A stretch of 64,000 bases of DNA from JACKIC01 sp964543795 (GTDB lineage Bacteria; Planctomycetota; UBA1135; UBA2386). Both the position numbers and the translations under genes were made by a program. Shown here in pieces: positions 42,758 through 55,391 of the stretch. A model generated the notes under the pieces. It searched no databases, was not told the DNA's origin, and saw only the letters and a list, made by a program, of their open reading frames with translations. The stretch's first letter is position 1. Each line of letters opens with the position of its first letter. The stretch lies in assembly GCA_964543795.1 (NCBI GenBank), contig CAZIZN010000002.1, positions 295,762 through 359,761 of the forward strand, in the 5' to 3' direction.

Positions 42758-45700
42758 ATGCTCCTCCCATCCGTTCGTGCGGGTCTGCGAATCGTCCTGG
42801 CCGCGTTGCTCCTCATCGCCGCCGCCGCCGCCCAGACCACGTGGACCGGCGCGGCCAGCCCGTCGTGGAGCGATCCGGCCAACTGGTCGGCGGGCGTGCC
42901 GACGAGCGCCGTCGACGCGACGATTCCCGTGGGCACGCCGTTCGCGCCCGACACGGCCGGCTCTGCCCCTGTGTGCCTCAGCCTCGCCGTGGCGATCGGT
43001 GCCACGGTGCGTGTCGACCCTGCCGCGCCCATCGACTGTCACGGCAGCCTGCTCATCGAGGGCGCCGTCACGGACGGCCTCGTGCGGATGGTCGGCAGCA
43101 GCACACGCGCTCTTTCGGGGGCCGGTACGATCGCGAACCTGACGATCGAACGCGCCGGCGCCGCGGACATCGTCGAACTGCGCGGCAACACGACGGTCAT
43201 CGGCGATCTGCGGCTCCTGCAGGGCGACTTCCGGGTGTCTCAGGGCACGCGAACGATCACGGTCGGCGGCGACGCCGCGTTTCTGGGCGGCAGGTTGTCG
43301 GTGAGTTCGATCGGCACCCTCGACATCGCGGGCGACGTGGCGTTTTCGGGCACGGCGGTCGCCGGCGCTGCGCCGACGATCCGGTGCGCGGGCGACTGGA
43401 CGAGCGATACGGCGTTCGCGCCGACCTCGGGCTCGGTGTNNNNNNNNNNNNNNNNNNNNNNNNNNNNNNNNNNNNNNNNNNNNNNNNNNNNNNNNNNNNN
43501 NNNNNNNNNNNNNNNNNNNNNNNNNNNNNNNNNNNNNNNTGCGCGGGCGACTGGACGAGCGATACGGCGTTCGCGCCGACCTCGGGCTCGGTGTTCCTCG
43601 ACGGTGCGGCGCCGCAGACGGTGGTCGCGGCGACGGCGTTCGAGAGCCTGACGGTCGTGGCTGGTGCCTCGGTGTCGGTGCCGGGTGTGCTGCGCACGCT
43701 GGGTAGCCTCGTGGTCGACGGGTCGCTGGCGATCGCGGGCACGCTCGACGCCGACGGCAGTCTCACGGTGAACGGCACGGGCACGCTGGATCTCGGTGCG
43801 GGCACGCACACGCTGGCCGGCAACGCGCTGATGAGCGGCGCGCTGCTGATGCAGCCGACGGGCCTGGTCGTGCTCGACGGTGCGGGCGGCATGAGCCTGC
43901 GGGGCGGCGTCTACGCGAACCTGACGATCGCGCGCAGCGGGATCGGCGACCGCGTGTTCCTCGACAGCAACGTGACGGTGGCCGGGAACCTGCGCCTCGT
44001 GCAGGGTCTGTTCCGCGTCGCGCAGAACGTGAACGTCACGATCGCGGTCGGCGGCGACGCGTCGTTCGAAGGCGGCGCGTTGGAGGTCTGGAACATCGGC
44101 ATCATCGACGTCGCCGGCGACGTGACGTTCGCGGGCACGGCGGTGTCGGGCAGTTCACCGACCATCCGTTGCGCGGGCGACTGGACGAGCGACGCGAACT
44201 TCGCGCCTACGTCGGGCACGGTGTTCCTCGACGGCACGGCACCGCAGACCGTGCTCGGTGCGACCACGGCCTTCCGTGACCTGACCATCGCATCGGGCGC
44301 GGCGGTGTCGGCGGCAGGCCTGCTGCGCACTGCCGGAACGCTCACGGTCGACGGATCGTTGACGACGACGGGCACGCTCGACGTCGACGGCGGCATCACG
44401 GTCAACACGACGGGCACGCTCGACCTCGGGGCGGGCACGCACACCGTTGCCGGCGGCGCGCTGATGAGCGGCGCGCTGCTGATGCAGCCGACGGGCCTGG
44501 TCGTGCTCGACGGTGCGGGCGGCATGAGCCTGCGGGGCGGCGTCTACGCGAACCTGACGATCGCGCGCAGCGGGATCGGCGACCGCGTGTTCCTCGACAG
44601 CAACGTGACGGTGACCGGGAACCTGCGCCTCGTGCAGGGGCTGTTCCGCGTCGCACAGAACACCAACGTCACGATCGCGGTCGGCGGCGACGCGTCGTTC
44701 GAAGGCGGCGCGCTGGAGGTCTGGAACATCGGCATCGTCGACGTCGCCGGCGACGTGACGTTCGCGGGCACGACGGTGTCGGGAAGCGCCCCGACGATCC
44801 GCTGCGCGGGCGACTGGACGAGCGACGCGAACTTCGCGCCTACGTCGGGCACGGTGTTCCTCGACGGCACGGCACCGCAGACCGTGCTCGGTGCGACGAC
44901 GGAGTTCCGCAACCTGACGATCGCGGCGGGTGCCTCGGTGTCGAGTGCCGGCCTGCTGCGCACCGCCGGCACCCTCGTGGTCGACGGATCGCTGACGACG
45001 TCGGGCACGCTCGATCTCGATGGCGGCGTGACGGTGAACACGCCGGGCACGCTCGATCTCGGGGCCGGCACGCACACGTGCGACGGCAACGCGACGATCA
45101 GCGGCACGCTGCTGATGCAGCCGATGGGGCTCGTGGTGCTCGACGGCACGGGGCTGTCGGGGCTGTCCGGCGGCCCGTTCGCGAACCTGACGATCGCGCT
45201 CGCGGGCCCGACCGACCGCGTCGACCTCTCGAACAACGCGACGGTGACGGGCGACCTGCGGCTCGTGCAGGGGGACTTCCGGGTGTCGATCGGGTCGACG
45301 CCGCGCACGATCGCCGTCGGCGGCGATGCGCGGTTCGAGGGCGGCGTCCTGAGCCGCAACAACATCGGCACGATCGACGTCGCCGGCGACGTCACGTTCG
45401 CGGGCACCGCGGTGGCGAGCCCGCCGACGATCCGTTGTGCCGGGAACTGGAGCAGCGACACGAACTTCGCGCCGACGTCGAGCACGGTGTTCCTCGACGG
45501 CAGTGCACCGCAGACGATGGTGGGCGCTCCGGCTTCCTTCTACTCGCTGACGATCGCCGCGGGCGCGGCCGTGTCGCACAGCGGGACGCTGTCCACGCGC
45601 GCGGCCCTGACGGTCGACGGATCGTTGACGACGACGGGCACTCTCGATCTCGACGGTGGCGTGACGGTGAACACGACGGGCACGCTCGATCTCGGGGCCG

Positions 45701-48700
45701 GCACGCACACGTGCGACGGCAACGCGACGATCAGCGGCACGCTGCTGATGCAGCCGATGGGGCTCGTGGTGCTCGACGGCACGGGGCTGTCGGGGCTGTC
45801 CGGCGGCCCGTTCGCGAACCTGACGATCGCGCTCGCGGGCCCGACCGACCGCGTCGACCTCTCGAACAACGCGACGGTGACGGGCGACCTGCGGCTCGTG
45901 CAGGGGGACTTCCGGGTGTCGATCGGGTCGACGCCGCGCACGATCGCCGTCGGCGGCGATGCGCGGTTCGAGGGCGGCGTCCTGAGCCGCAACAACATCG
46001 GCACGATCGACGTCGCCGGCGACGTCACGTTCGCGGGCACCGCGGTGACGAGCCCGCCGACGATCCGCTGTGCCGGGAACTGGAGCAGCGACGCGAACTT
46101 CGCGCCGACGTCGAGCACGATCGTCTTCGACGGCTCCGGTGCGCTGGCGTCGACCACGGGGTCGCTCGCGCTGCAGGCCGTGCAGATTGCGGCCGGCGTG
46201 CGTTCGGTCGCCCCCGGGGCCCTCGCCCTCTCGTGCACGTCGCTGACGCTCGCCGCGGGAGCCACCCTCGAGGTCGACGGCGCCACGCTCGAACTCACCG
46301 CGCCGTCCTTCGCGGTCGCCGGCACGCTCGCCGTCGGTCCGAACGGCGTGCTCGCCTTGCCGGCAGGGCTGAACGTCAGCGTGCCGCTGGCCGGCACGCT
46401 GTCCGTCGTCGGCGCCATCGGCGCGCCGGCGACGATCACCGGCATCGGTGCGGGCGGCTACGGCCTGTCCGTGTCGGGCACGATCGCCGCGAGCAACGCG
46501 GTCTTCGAGGAGATGAACGCGGCCGGGCTGCTCATCGACAGCGGCGCGACGATCGCCGCGGCGCCGAATGACCTGCGCGCGGTGACGTTCCGCCTGCCGG
46601 ACATGACGCCCGGCGCGGTGCTGCTCGACATCCGGCGCACGTCCGCGACGAACGTCTACTACCCGACCTTCGAGAACCCGAACGCCGCGGCGGCGTGGAA
46701 CGCCCGCACCGTCGCCGGCGGCGCGCCGGTGACGTTCATCAACTACCAGGGCGACTTCGCGGGGCCGGCGTTCGAGAACGATCCCAACGACCTGCTCGGC
46801 TGGATCGCCGCACCGCTGACGGATCTCGCGGTCTACACCGCGACCGCGGGCGTCGAGGAGGTCACGTTGGACTGGGAGACCGACGAGGAGACGGGCGTCG
46901 CCGCGTTCCTGCTCGGCCGCAGTACGAGCGCCACCGGCCCGTTCACGCTCGTCGCGACCCGGCCGGCGACCGGTCCCGGCGTCTACCAGTTCGTCGACAC
47001 GGAACTCACCGGCGGCACCCGCTACTACTACCGCCTGTCCGAACAGGTCGCCGTCAACGGCGCCACGCAGGAGATCGGCCTCGTCGACGCGACGCCGCTG
47101 GCCGCGTCCGTGCGGCTCGCCTTCGGCACGGCTCCGGCGACCCCGGTCGTCGCCGGCGAGACCTGGCCCGACTTCACGGTGCGCATCGAGGACGGAAGTG
47201 GCGCCGTCAACCCGAGTGCGACCGATGCGGTGACCATCGTGCCGCTCGGTGGCGCCGTGCTGAGCGGCGTGTTGACGCAGCCCGCCGTGGCTGGCCTCGC
47301 GACGTTCTCCGGCCTCGGCGCCACGGCTGCGGGCACGTTGTCGTTCCGCGTCGAATCGGGATCGCTGTTGCCGATCGCGAACGCGCAGGTCGTCGTCGTC
47401 GCGGCCGCGGCCGATCGCCTCGCCTTCGGCACGGCCCCGGCGGCGACCGTGGTCGCGGGCGCCCCGTGGCCGCAGTTCACGGTGCGCATCGAGGACGAGT
47501 ACGGCAACCTCGCGACCACCTACGCGGGCAGCGTCACGGCCACTGCACCGGGTGGCACGGGCGCCCTCACCGGGACCACGGTCGCGAACGCGGTCGCCGG
47601 CCTCGCGACGTTCGCGGGCCTGAGCTACGACGTCGCCGAGCCCATCGTGCTGCAGGTCGCGTCGGGCGCCTTCGCGCCGCTCGCCGCGGGCATCGCCGTC
47701 GAGCCCGCGTCGGCGTCGGCGCTGGTGTTCGCCGTGCCGCCCGCCGCGACCCAGATCGCGGGCGAACCGTGGCCCGCGTTCACGGTCGAGATCCGCGACC
47801 AGCTCGGCAACCTCGTGACCGGCGACACGTCGACGGTCTCGCTGAGCCTCTCGACCGGCACCGGCCCGCTGCTCGGCGTCACGTCGGCGGCAGCCGTCGG
47901 CGGCGTCGCGACCTTCACCGGGATCTACAGCGAGCGGGCGGAGAACGTGCGGGTGCGTGCGACGTCGGGCAGCCTCGCCGCCGCGACGTCGGCCGTGGTC
48001 ACCGTTGCGCCGGCGGAGCCGGCGATCCTGGCCTTCCGCGCCACCCCGGCGCCGCTCTACTACGTGAACCAGCCGCCGCTGCCGGGTACGTCGTTCGACG
48101 TCGAGGTGCGCGACGGCTTCGGCAACGTCGCCACCCAGGCGACGGATCCCGTGGTCGCGACGGCACCGGGGCTCGTCGGCAACCTGCTCGGCACGACGAG
48201 CCTCGTGCCGACGAACGGGCGCGCGGTGTTCACGGACCTCGTGTTCGACGCGGCGCAGAGCGTCGATCTGGCCTTCACGTCCGGTGCCTTGCCGCCGTTG
48301 CCGCACGCGCTCGTCGTCGTGCCGGCGAATTCCGATCTGCGGCTCGGTGCCGGAGCGGTCTGGACGAACCCGGCAGCGCCCGCACTCGCGCAGCCGACGC
48401 AGGTCTTCGTCGCGGTGGCGAACGCCGGCCAGCGCAACGCCGGCGCCGTCGTGCGCGTCTACCGCGGTGCTGTGGAGACGGCGAACCTGATCGGTTCGGC
48501 GAGTGCGCAGATCGGCGTCGGCGGTCTGTCGACCTTCGAGATCCCGTGGACGCCCACGACGAGCGGGCCGCAGAGCCTGTTCGCCGTCGTCGAGAACCTG
48601 ACGCTGCCCGAGGCGACGCCGGCCGACAACTCGGCGACGCTGGTCGTGCCCGTCGGCGCGCTCGCCGAGGAACTCGCGGTCTCGGCAGGCCAGCGCATCG

Positions 48701-51700
48701 CCTGGCCGAACGCCACGTCGACCGTAGGCATCACGATCCGCAACCTCGGTGCGTCGGCGACGACGCTCACGGGTGCCTCGACCGGCAGCCCGTGGCTGAC
48801 GATGGTCACGCCGCTCGCGGGGGTCACGCTGCAACCCGGCCAGACGATCACCGCCGTCGCCGACCTCGCCGTGCCCGGCACCGCCGTCGGCGCGCCGCTC
48901 GGCGGCGAGCCGGTCGTCGAGTCGATCGCGATCGACGTGACCACGGCGACGAACACGTGGCCCGGCGCCCTGGTCGTGAAGCTGTTCGACCAGCCGACCG
49001 GCACGCTGACGCTGTCGGTCGTCGACGCGGGCACGAACTCGCCGCTCGGCGGGGCGCTCGTGGCCTTCCAGTCGATGCCCGGCGTCTTCACGACGGACGC
49101 CGGCGGCCAGATCACGGCGGCCGTTCCGCCCGGCACGCAGACCGTCGCGGTCTACAAGCAGGGCTACCTCGCGCGGTCGGCGTCGCTCGTCGTGCCCGAG
49201 GGCACCGATGTGCAGACGATCGCGTTGAGCCCCGGCGCGACGCTCGCCGTCGAGTCCGTGCAGGCCGTCGAACTGTCGACGGCGGAACTCACCGCGCGCG
49301 GGGTGAGCCTGACCGATCCGGTGAACAACGTCGCCTTCGACTTCGTCGTCGCGATGCAGGTCGGCGAGCCGATCGTCGTGCCGGCGGTCGAACTGCCGCG
49401 GCTGCCGGTGCTCCAGCCGGTGTCGATCACGGTCGAGCGCGAGGTCACGCGCACGATCTCGGATCCCGTGCCGACGCAACCGGACCGCACCTACCAGTTC
49501 TCGGTCGCGGGCCGCTTCGACTTCCTGCCGGGCGTCAGCGGGCACATGGAGACCTGGATCGTGATTCCGGGCCAGGTCGTGGCGCTCAAGGACTTCTTCG
49601 AGGTCTCGGCGACCTTCGTCAATCGCGCCGAGGTCGTGAACCCGACCGACATCCAGCTCCGGCAGGTGCGGGCCCTGCTCGGCGACCTGCCGGCCGGCTC
49701 GTTGCCGGCGGGCCTCGCGCTGCCCGATCTCGACGGCGCGCCGCAGCCCCTGTTGGGGACCGTACCCGACCTCGATGCCGGCGAATCCGCGACGGTGACC
49801 TGGGTCGTGCGCGGCGACCACCCCGGCATCTACCAGCTCGAGGTCTCCACGAGCGCCGAACTCTGGGCGCAAGGCCAGACGGCGCCGCTCACGACCCTCA
49901 CCAACTCCGCGGTGACGCAGCCGTTCGAGGTGACGCTGCCGCAGTTGCGCTGCGAGTTCCAGACGCCCGGCGCGGTGTCGTTCGGGCAGCCGTTCGACTT
50001 CGGGGTCGTCGTCACCAACGAAGGCAGCGATGTCGCGCGCGCCGTGCGGGTCACGCTGCGTGCCGAGGACCTCGAGGGCTGCAGCATCGCGCCGAGCCAG
50101 CCGCAGGCGCAGCTGACGTGGGACGCGGGCAACACGCAGATCCTGCTCGCGACGATCGACCTCGGCGACCTCGAGCCGGCCGCGCAGGGCAGCGCCCTGT
50201 TCCGGCTCATCTCGGCGACGGACGGCGTCGTGCTGCAGCGGCGCATCGACAGCGGCTGTGGCGGCAACCCGTCGCCGGGCGTGTCGGTGGCGGCAGCACC
50301 CACGATCCTGACGCAGCCGATCAGCCAGACCGTGTGCGAGGACGCGACGGTGACGCTGTCGGTGGCCGCGACCGGTGCGGTGCCGATCACCTTCCAGTGG
50401 CGGCGCAACGGCGCGCCGATCGCCGGCGCCACCGACGACGATCTGGTGCTGAGTCCGGTCGCGCTGACCGACGCCGGCGCCTACGACGTCGTCGTCACGA
50501 ACCCGGCTGGCAGCACGCCGAGCGACGCGGCGCAGTTGACGGTGCAGGCGCTGCCGGTCGCCGACTTCACGACGCTGGCGACCGTCGGGGTCGCACCGCT
50601 GCAGGTGCCGTTCCTCGACCTCTCGACCGGAACCGTGGCGACCTGGCAGTGGGACTTCGACGGCAACAACACCGTCGACTCCACGGATCGGAACCCGACC
50701 CACACCTACACGTCGCCCGGGGTGTACACGGTGTCGCTGACGGTGGGCGGCGCGTGCGACACCGACACGAAGACCGTGCAGGGCTTCGTCACGGTCCTGG
50801 CGCCCGCGCCGGTCGCTGCGTTCTCCGGCACCCCGACGTCCGGCGTGGCGCCGCTCGCGGTGACGTTCACGGACGCCAGCACGGGCATGGTGTCGTCCTG
50901 GTCGTGGGACTTCGGCGACGGCAGCCCGCCGTCGACGGCGCAGCATCCTCAGCACGTCTACACCGCACCCGGCACCTACACGGTGACGCTGGTGGCGACG
51001 GGCCCCGGCGGTGCCGACACCGCGGTGCGCGCGGGCTACGTGACGGTGCACGAAGTGGTGACGGCCGCGTTCGTGGCGGTGACGCCGACGACCGGGGTGG
51101 CGCCGCTCGCGGTGTCGTTCGCGGACGGTTCGACGGGTGCTTCCTCGTGGTCGTGGAACTTCGGCGACGGCAGCCCGCTGTCGACGGCGCAGCACCCGCA
51201 GCACGTCTACACCACTCCCGGCACCTACACGGTGACGCTGGTGGCGACGGGTCCGGGCGGTGCCGACACCGCGGTGCGTGCCGGCTACGTGACGGTGCAC
51301 GAAGTGGTGACGGCCGCGTTCGCGGCGGTGACGCCGACGACCGGGGTGGCGCCGCTCGCGGTGTCGTTCGCGGACGGTTCGACGGGTGCTTCCTCGTGGT
51401 CGTGGAACTTCGGCGACGGCAGCCCGCTGTCGACGGCGCAGCACCCGCAGCACGTCTACACCACTCCCGGCACCTACACGGTGACGCTGGTGGCGACGGG
51501 TCCGGGCGGCGCCGACACCGTCGTGCGCGGGGGCTACGTGACGGTGCACGAAGTGGTGACGGCCGCGTTCGCGGCGGCGCCGACGACGGGCACGGCGCCG
51601 GTGGCCGTCGCGTTCACCGACGCCTCGACGGGTGCGGACACGTGGGCCTGGGACTTCGACGGCGACAACTCCGTCGATTCCACGGCGCGGCACCCGAACC

Positions 51701-53850
51701 ACGTCTACACCGAGCCGGGCACCTACACGGTGCGACTCGACGTCAGCGGTCCCGGCGGCGCCGACAGCGAGACCGTCGTGGGACTCGTCACGGTGCACGC
51801 GCCGCCGGTGATCCGCTCGTTCGTGGCCACGCCGATCGCGGTCACGAACGGTACGCCGGTCACCCTGCTCGGCGACTTCGACGGCACCGGCGTCGTCGAC
51901 AACGGCGTCGGCGCGATCGTCAGCGGCACGGGCCTGCAGGTCGTGCCGCCGTTCGATCAGCAGACGACCTACACGCTCACGGTCACGAACCCGGCCAATG
52001 CGCTGGTGACGGCCTTCGTGGTCGTGCAGTCCCTGCCGCCGGCCGAGATCCAGAGCTTCGTCGCCGATCCGCCGATCGTCGTCAACGGCCAGCAGACCAG
52101 CCTCACGGCGGTCTTCTCGGGTGCCGCGACCGGTCTCGTCGATCCGGGTTCGATCGTCGTGCAGAGCGGCGTGCCGGTCGTCGTCACACCGCCGAGCAAC
52201 GCGGTGACGGCCTACTTCCTGACCGTCGTCAATCCGCTGGGGCACGCGGCGCTGAGCCAGGCGATCGTGACCACGGGTGCGGTGCCAGAGATCACGGACC
52301 AGCCCGACGACCAGTCGGCCGGTATCGGCGGCAGCGCCACGTTCGCGGTGGCGGCGATCGGCTCAGGGCCGCTCGGCTACCAGTGGTACCACGACGGCAA
52401 TCCGATCGCGGGCGCCGTCGGCGCGACGCTGACGATCGGCTCGGTGGCCGGCACCGACGGCGGCCTCTACACCGTCGTCGTCGGCAACCAGTTCGGCTCG
52501 GTGCAGAGCGCTGCGGCCACGTTGACCGTGCTCGGTGGCTGCAACCTGTGCGACGGCACGGTGGTCACGATCGACACCAACGTGGTCGCCGATTTCTCGA
52601 CGACGCCGCCGACGCTGGTCGCCGGCGCTGCGGTGCTGCCCTACGTCTCGTGGGTGCAGAACGGAACCCTGCCGCAGAACTGGACGATCGTCATCGACAC
52701 CGGCAGCAAGCGCCTCGTCGTCGGCGAAGGCGTCGAGATCACGACGTTGACCGTGCCGCAGAGCGGCCAGCGGCGCCCCGCGCCCGGCATCGAACTGCGT
52801 TCCTCGTGCGGCGTCACGATCCACAAGAGTGCCGTGGTCTCCGTGCAGTCGCGCAAGGCCGAAGCCGGTCCCATCACGATCCGCAGCGGTGGCGACATCG
52901 TCATCGACGGTTGTGTGTTGAACCGCAGCCAGGCCGACGGCGGCGTCTCGGGCCGCATCACGATCGCGTCGCGCTGCGGCGACATCCGCATCCGCAGCCA
53001 CGGTCTGGTGCAGACCGACGCCGGCAGCGACATCCAGATCGTGAGCGGCGGCGACGCGGCCGGCCTCGGTGGCGACATCGAGATCACGGGTCGGGTGCGC
53101 GCCGACTACCCCGACCTGGCGCCGACGATCCGCATCGCGGCGTTCGACGGCGAGGTGCGCATCGACGGCAGGCAGCTGCACTGGCTGTCGGTCGGCTCGC
53201 TGCAACTGCGCACGTCGGGCGTCGTCGTGCGGGCGACGCGCAGCACGCAGCACGCCGGCAGGATCGAGATCCAGGGTGGGCGCGACGTGATCGTGCTCGG
53301 CAACACGCTGGGCCACTGGCAGTTCCCCAACCCCGGAGCGGTCGCGCTCGAGATGCCCGGCAACCACGGCGGCGGCACGATCGACGTGCGGTCGACCGGC
53401 GGCAGGATCCTGGCGTTCGACCGCGCGTTCGACAACGCGAACCACGACAACGAGTACGCCGTGAACCGGCTGTGGGCGGCGGGCGACGTCGTCCTGCAGG
53501 CGACCGGCGCAGCCAACTTCGTGCAGCCCAACAGCGGCTGGGGTCCGTGGCAGATGCCGGTCGCCGACGTGCGCACGATCGGCAACGGCACCAGCGGCAC
53601 GAACCTCGTGCGCTCGTTCGCCGGCCGGGTCGAACTCGCGAACGCCGACACCGTGCTGCTGGCGACGCCGTGGAGCGGCGCGGGCGCGCCGGGTCTCAAC
53701 CTGCTGACGTCGAGCCTCGGTGTCGTGAACCACGGCGTCGTGCTGCCGGCGGACCCCGACGGCAGCGACGACCTCGGCGTCGGCACCGAGGCGGCGCCGC
53801 CGCCGCTGTTCGCGTCGCCGGGCAGTCTCGGCGTGTGGTGGTGGTGGTAG
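42758..53850 (+). CDS. Giant secreted multidomain adhesin-like protein
   Basis: ATG 42758 opens a signal peptide (1-24, ends AAAAAQ). If the 100 N and one copy of the flanking 55-base repeat are removed, the frames join into one 3645-residue protein. Domains in order: a beta-helix-like start (25-290); four 211-residue repeats with FLDGTAPQTV, LDLGAGTHT and GDVTFAGT (291-1134); an Fn3-like domain (about 1301-1392); Ig/filamin-like domains (about 1396-1800); CARDB-like (about 1806-1912); a carboxypeptidase-regulatory-like domain (about 2028-2110); Ig (about 2460-2546); five PKD domains (about 2546-2963); a second Ig (about 3125-3212); and a beta-helix end (3213-3645) that finishes GVWWWW. It is probably a surface or matrix adhesin. 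No enzyme motif or known sorting signal was recognised. Confidence 0.85.
43440..43539. other. Assembly gap (100 N), probably artificial
   Basis: Exactly 100 N. The 55 bases before it (43385-43439) and the 55 bases after it (43540-43594) are identical. This is what a scaffolder leaves when two overlapping contig ends are not merged. Collapsing the overlap removes 155 bases and joins the two open frames of the giant gene. A real gap with missing repeats cannot be excluded in this repetitive gene. Confidence 0.9.
43783..46314 (+). repeat. Four tandem 633-bp repeats inside the giant gene
   Basis: The anchor ACGCT(C/G)GATCTCGG-type segment recurs at 43783, 44416, 45049 and 45682, each exactly 633 bases (211 residues) apart. 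Units 1 and 2 resemble each other, as do units 3 and 4. At least 366 bases of unit 3 (45049-45414) are identical to unit 4 (45682-46047). The last third of unit 4 has diverged. Such identity suggests recent duplication or gene conversion. Confidence 0.93.
51043..51789 (+). repeat. Tandem 249-bp PKD-domain repeats inside the giant gene
   Basis: ACGGTGCACGAAGTGGTGAC recurs at 51043, 51292 and 51541, a period of 249 bases (83 residues). The first two units are nearly identical. The third keeps the start and diverges. Each encodes one PKD domain with SWSWNFGDGSPLSTAQHPQH and PGTYTVTLVATGPGGAD. Confidence 0.93.
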
Positions 53851-53934
53851 TCCGGTCGGCGACCGGGCCGCTCGCCGCGGGGCGGGCGCCCGGCCCGCGC
53901 CGGCTGCAGGGTGCCGGCGCGCTCGCGCGCCGCT

Positions 53935-55275
53935 TCACTCGCGGCGGAACCGCGCGCCCGCCAGGCGGATCGCCGTCACCTTGCCGCCCTGCTGCTCGAG
54001 GTCGAGCGGGATCGCCTCGTGCCAATCGAAGAACCGCACCTCGGCCAACCTGGTGCCGGCGAGGAAGCCGCGCGAGGGCGGATACTTCGCCCATTCGATC
54101 GACGCGCGCAGGCGATCCCCGTGCTGCTCGACGACCAGCTTGCCGGTCTCGCCCTGCCACGTGCCGACCAGCGCGGCGCCCGCGGCCGCCGGCAGCGGCG
54201 GCGGCACGTCGCGGTTCGCGCCGAACAGGATCGCTTCGACGCCGTTGCTGACTTCGCCCATCGGGCCGTCGTCGCGGTTGCACAGCACGGCGACGAACGC
54301 GTCCTCCGCCGGGAAGCGCTTCACGTCGCAGAGGAAGCCGCGCACGCTGCCGCCGTGCTGCTGCACGAGGCGGCCGTCGCGCTCCCGCACGAACCAGCCG
54401 AGCGCGTAGTCGCCGAGCCCGGGCGCGAACAGGTCCTTCTTCGCCGCCGCCTTCAACGGCGTGTCCGAACGCAGCGCGCGGTCCCAGCGCCAGAGATCCC
54501 AGACGCTGCCGCAGGCGCCGCCCATGCCCTTGTACTGGAAGCCGTAGGCTCCGTACGGATGCGCGAGCGCGGAGCGCGGTTCGCCGCGGCCGCGGCCGAT
54601 CGCGACCGCGACGCCGGCGGGGGCCTTGTCGCCCGTGAAGCAGGCGGTCGCGGCCTTGGCCGGCCGGAACAGGCGCTTCTCGCAGAACACCGGGAACGGA
54701 TCGCCCGACGCCCGTTCGACGATCGCGGCGAGCAGCGCGTAACCCTGGTTCCAGTACTCCCAATGCGTGCCGGGTGGATGCCTGGGGCCGCCGGCGAGGA
54801 ACTTCGGCAGCACCGCAGCGAGGTCGTCGCCGCCGCCCTGCGCGTTGCTGCCGGGGATGCCCGACGTGTGCTGCAGCAGGTGGCGGATCGTGATCGCGCG
54901 GCAGTCGTCCGGGACGCCGGGCAGGTGTTCGTGGATCGGGTCGTCGAGCTTCAGCTTGCCGAGCTGCACGAGCACGAGCACGGCAGCTGCCGTGAACTGC
55001 TTGGTGACGCTGGCGAGCTCGAAGACCGTGCGTGCGTCGTTCGGCACCTTGCCGTCGAGATCGGCCGGGCCGACGCCGAGGGCCGCGACGACCTTGCCGG
55101 ACCGCGCGGCGAGCACCGCGCCCGAGAAGCCGTACGCGTGCGCCGCTTCGACGTAGCGGGCGATGCGCTCGCCGATCGGGCCGGTGACGAGACGCTCGGG
55201 GTCCTTGGACTGTGCAAGAGCCGCCGGCGCGAGCAGGGCCGCGGCGGAGCAGAGGAACAGCGCACGGTGCACCAT
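53935..55275 (-). CDS. Secreted serine hydrolase, beta-lactamase class C/esterase-like
   Basis: A 446-residue exported protein. The signal peptide covers residues 1-22 (ends PAALAQ). The SxxK motif is SVTK in FELASVTKQFTAAAVL, a YxN-like YWN lies in THWEYWNQGYALL, and HGGSVRGF stands in for the KTG triad. A C-terminal lipocalin-like extension follows (LVGTWQGETGKLVVEQHGD). Such proteins act as D-amino peptidases, esterases or cell-wall hydrolases; which is unclear. It is convergent with the giant gene, 84 bases apart. Confidence 0.88.
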   Translation of the reverse strand: MVHRALFLCSAAALLAPAALAQSKDPERLVTGPIGERIARYVEAAHAYGFSGAVLAARSGKVVAALGVGPADLDGKVPNDARTVFELASVTKQFTAAAVLVLVQLGKLKLDDPIHEHLPGVPDDCRAITIRHLLQHTSGIPGSNAQGGGDDLAAVLPKFLAGGPRHPPGTHWEYWNQGYALLAAIVERASGDPFPVFCEKRLFRPAKAATACFTGDKAPAGVAVAIGRGRGEPRSALAHPYGAYGFQYKGMGGACGSVWDLWRWDRALRSDTPLKAAAKKDLFAPGLGDYALGWFVRERDGRLVQQHGGSVRGFLCDVKRFPAEDAFVAVLCNRDDGPMGEVSNGVEAILFGANRDVPPPLPAAAGAALVGTWQGETGKLVVEQHGDRLRASIEWAKYPPSRGFLAGTRLAEVRFFDWHEAIPLDLEQQGGKVTAIRLAGARFRRE

Positions 55276-55391
55276 GGCCCGCAGGCTAGCAACGGCGGCG
55301 GACGACGTTGGTGTGCGGTCGCGTTGGGGAGGAATTCCTCGGGACTCGATGCGCGGGAGGTCCCGGGCTGCGGCGCCGTCGCGCGAACCAG

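Noticed and set aside
43783..46314. CRISPR-like regular repeats
   Set aside because: The units are 633 bases long, coding and without short repeat-spacer structure.
44155..52245. A 2696-residue open frame on the minus strand opposite the giant gene
   Set aside because: It is very rich in Arg, Asp and His and mirrors the codon pattern of the plus-strand gene, which has recognisable domains. At this GC content antisense frames stay open by chance.
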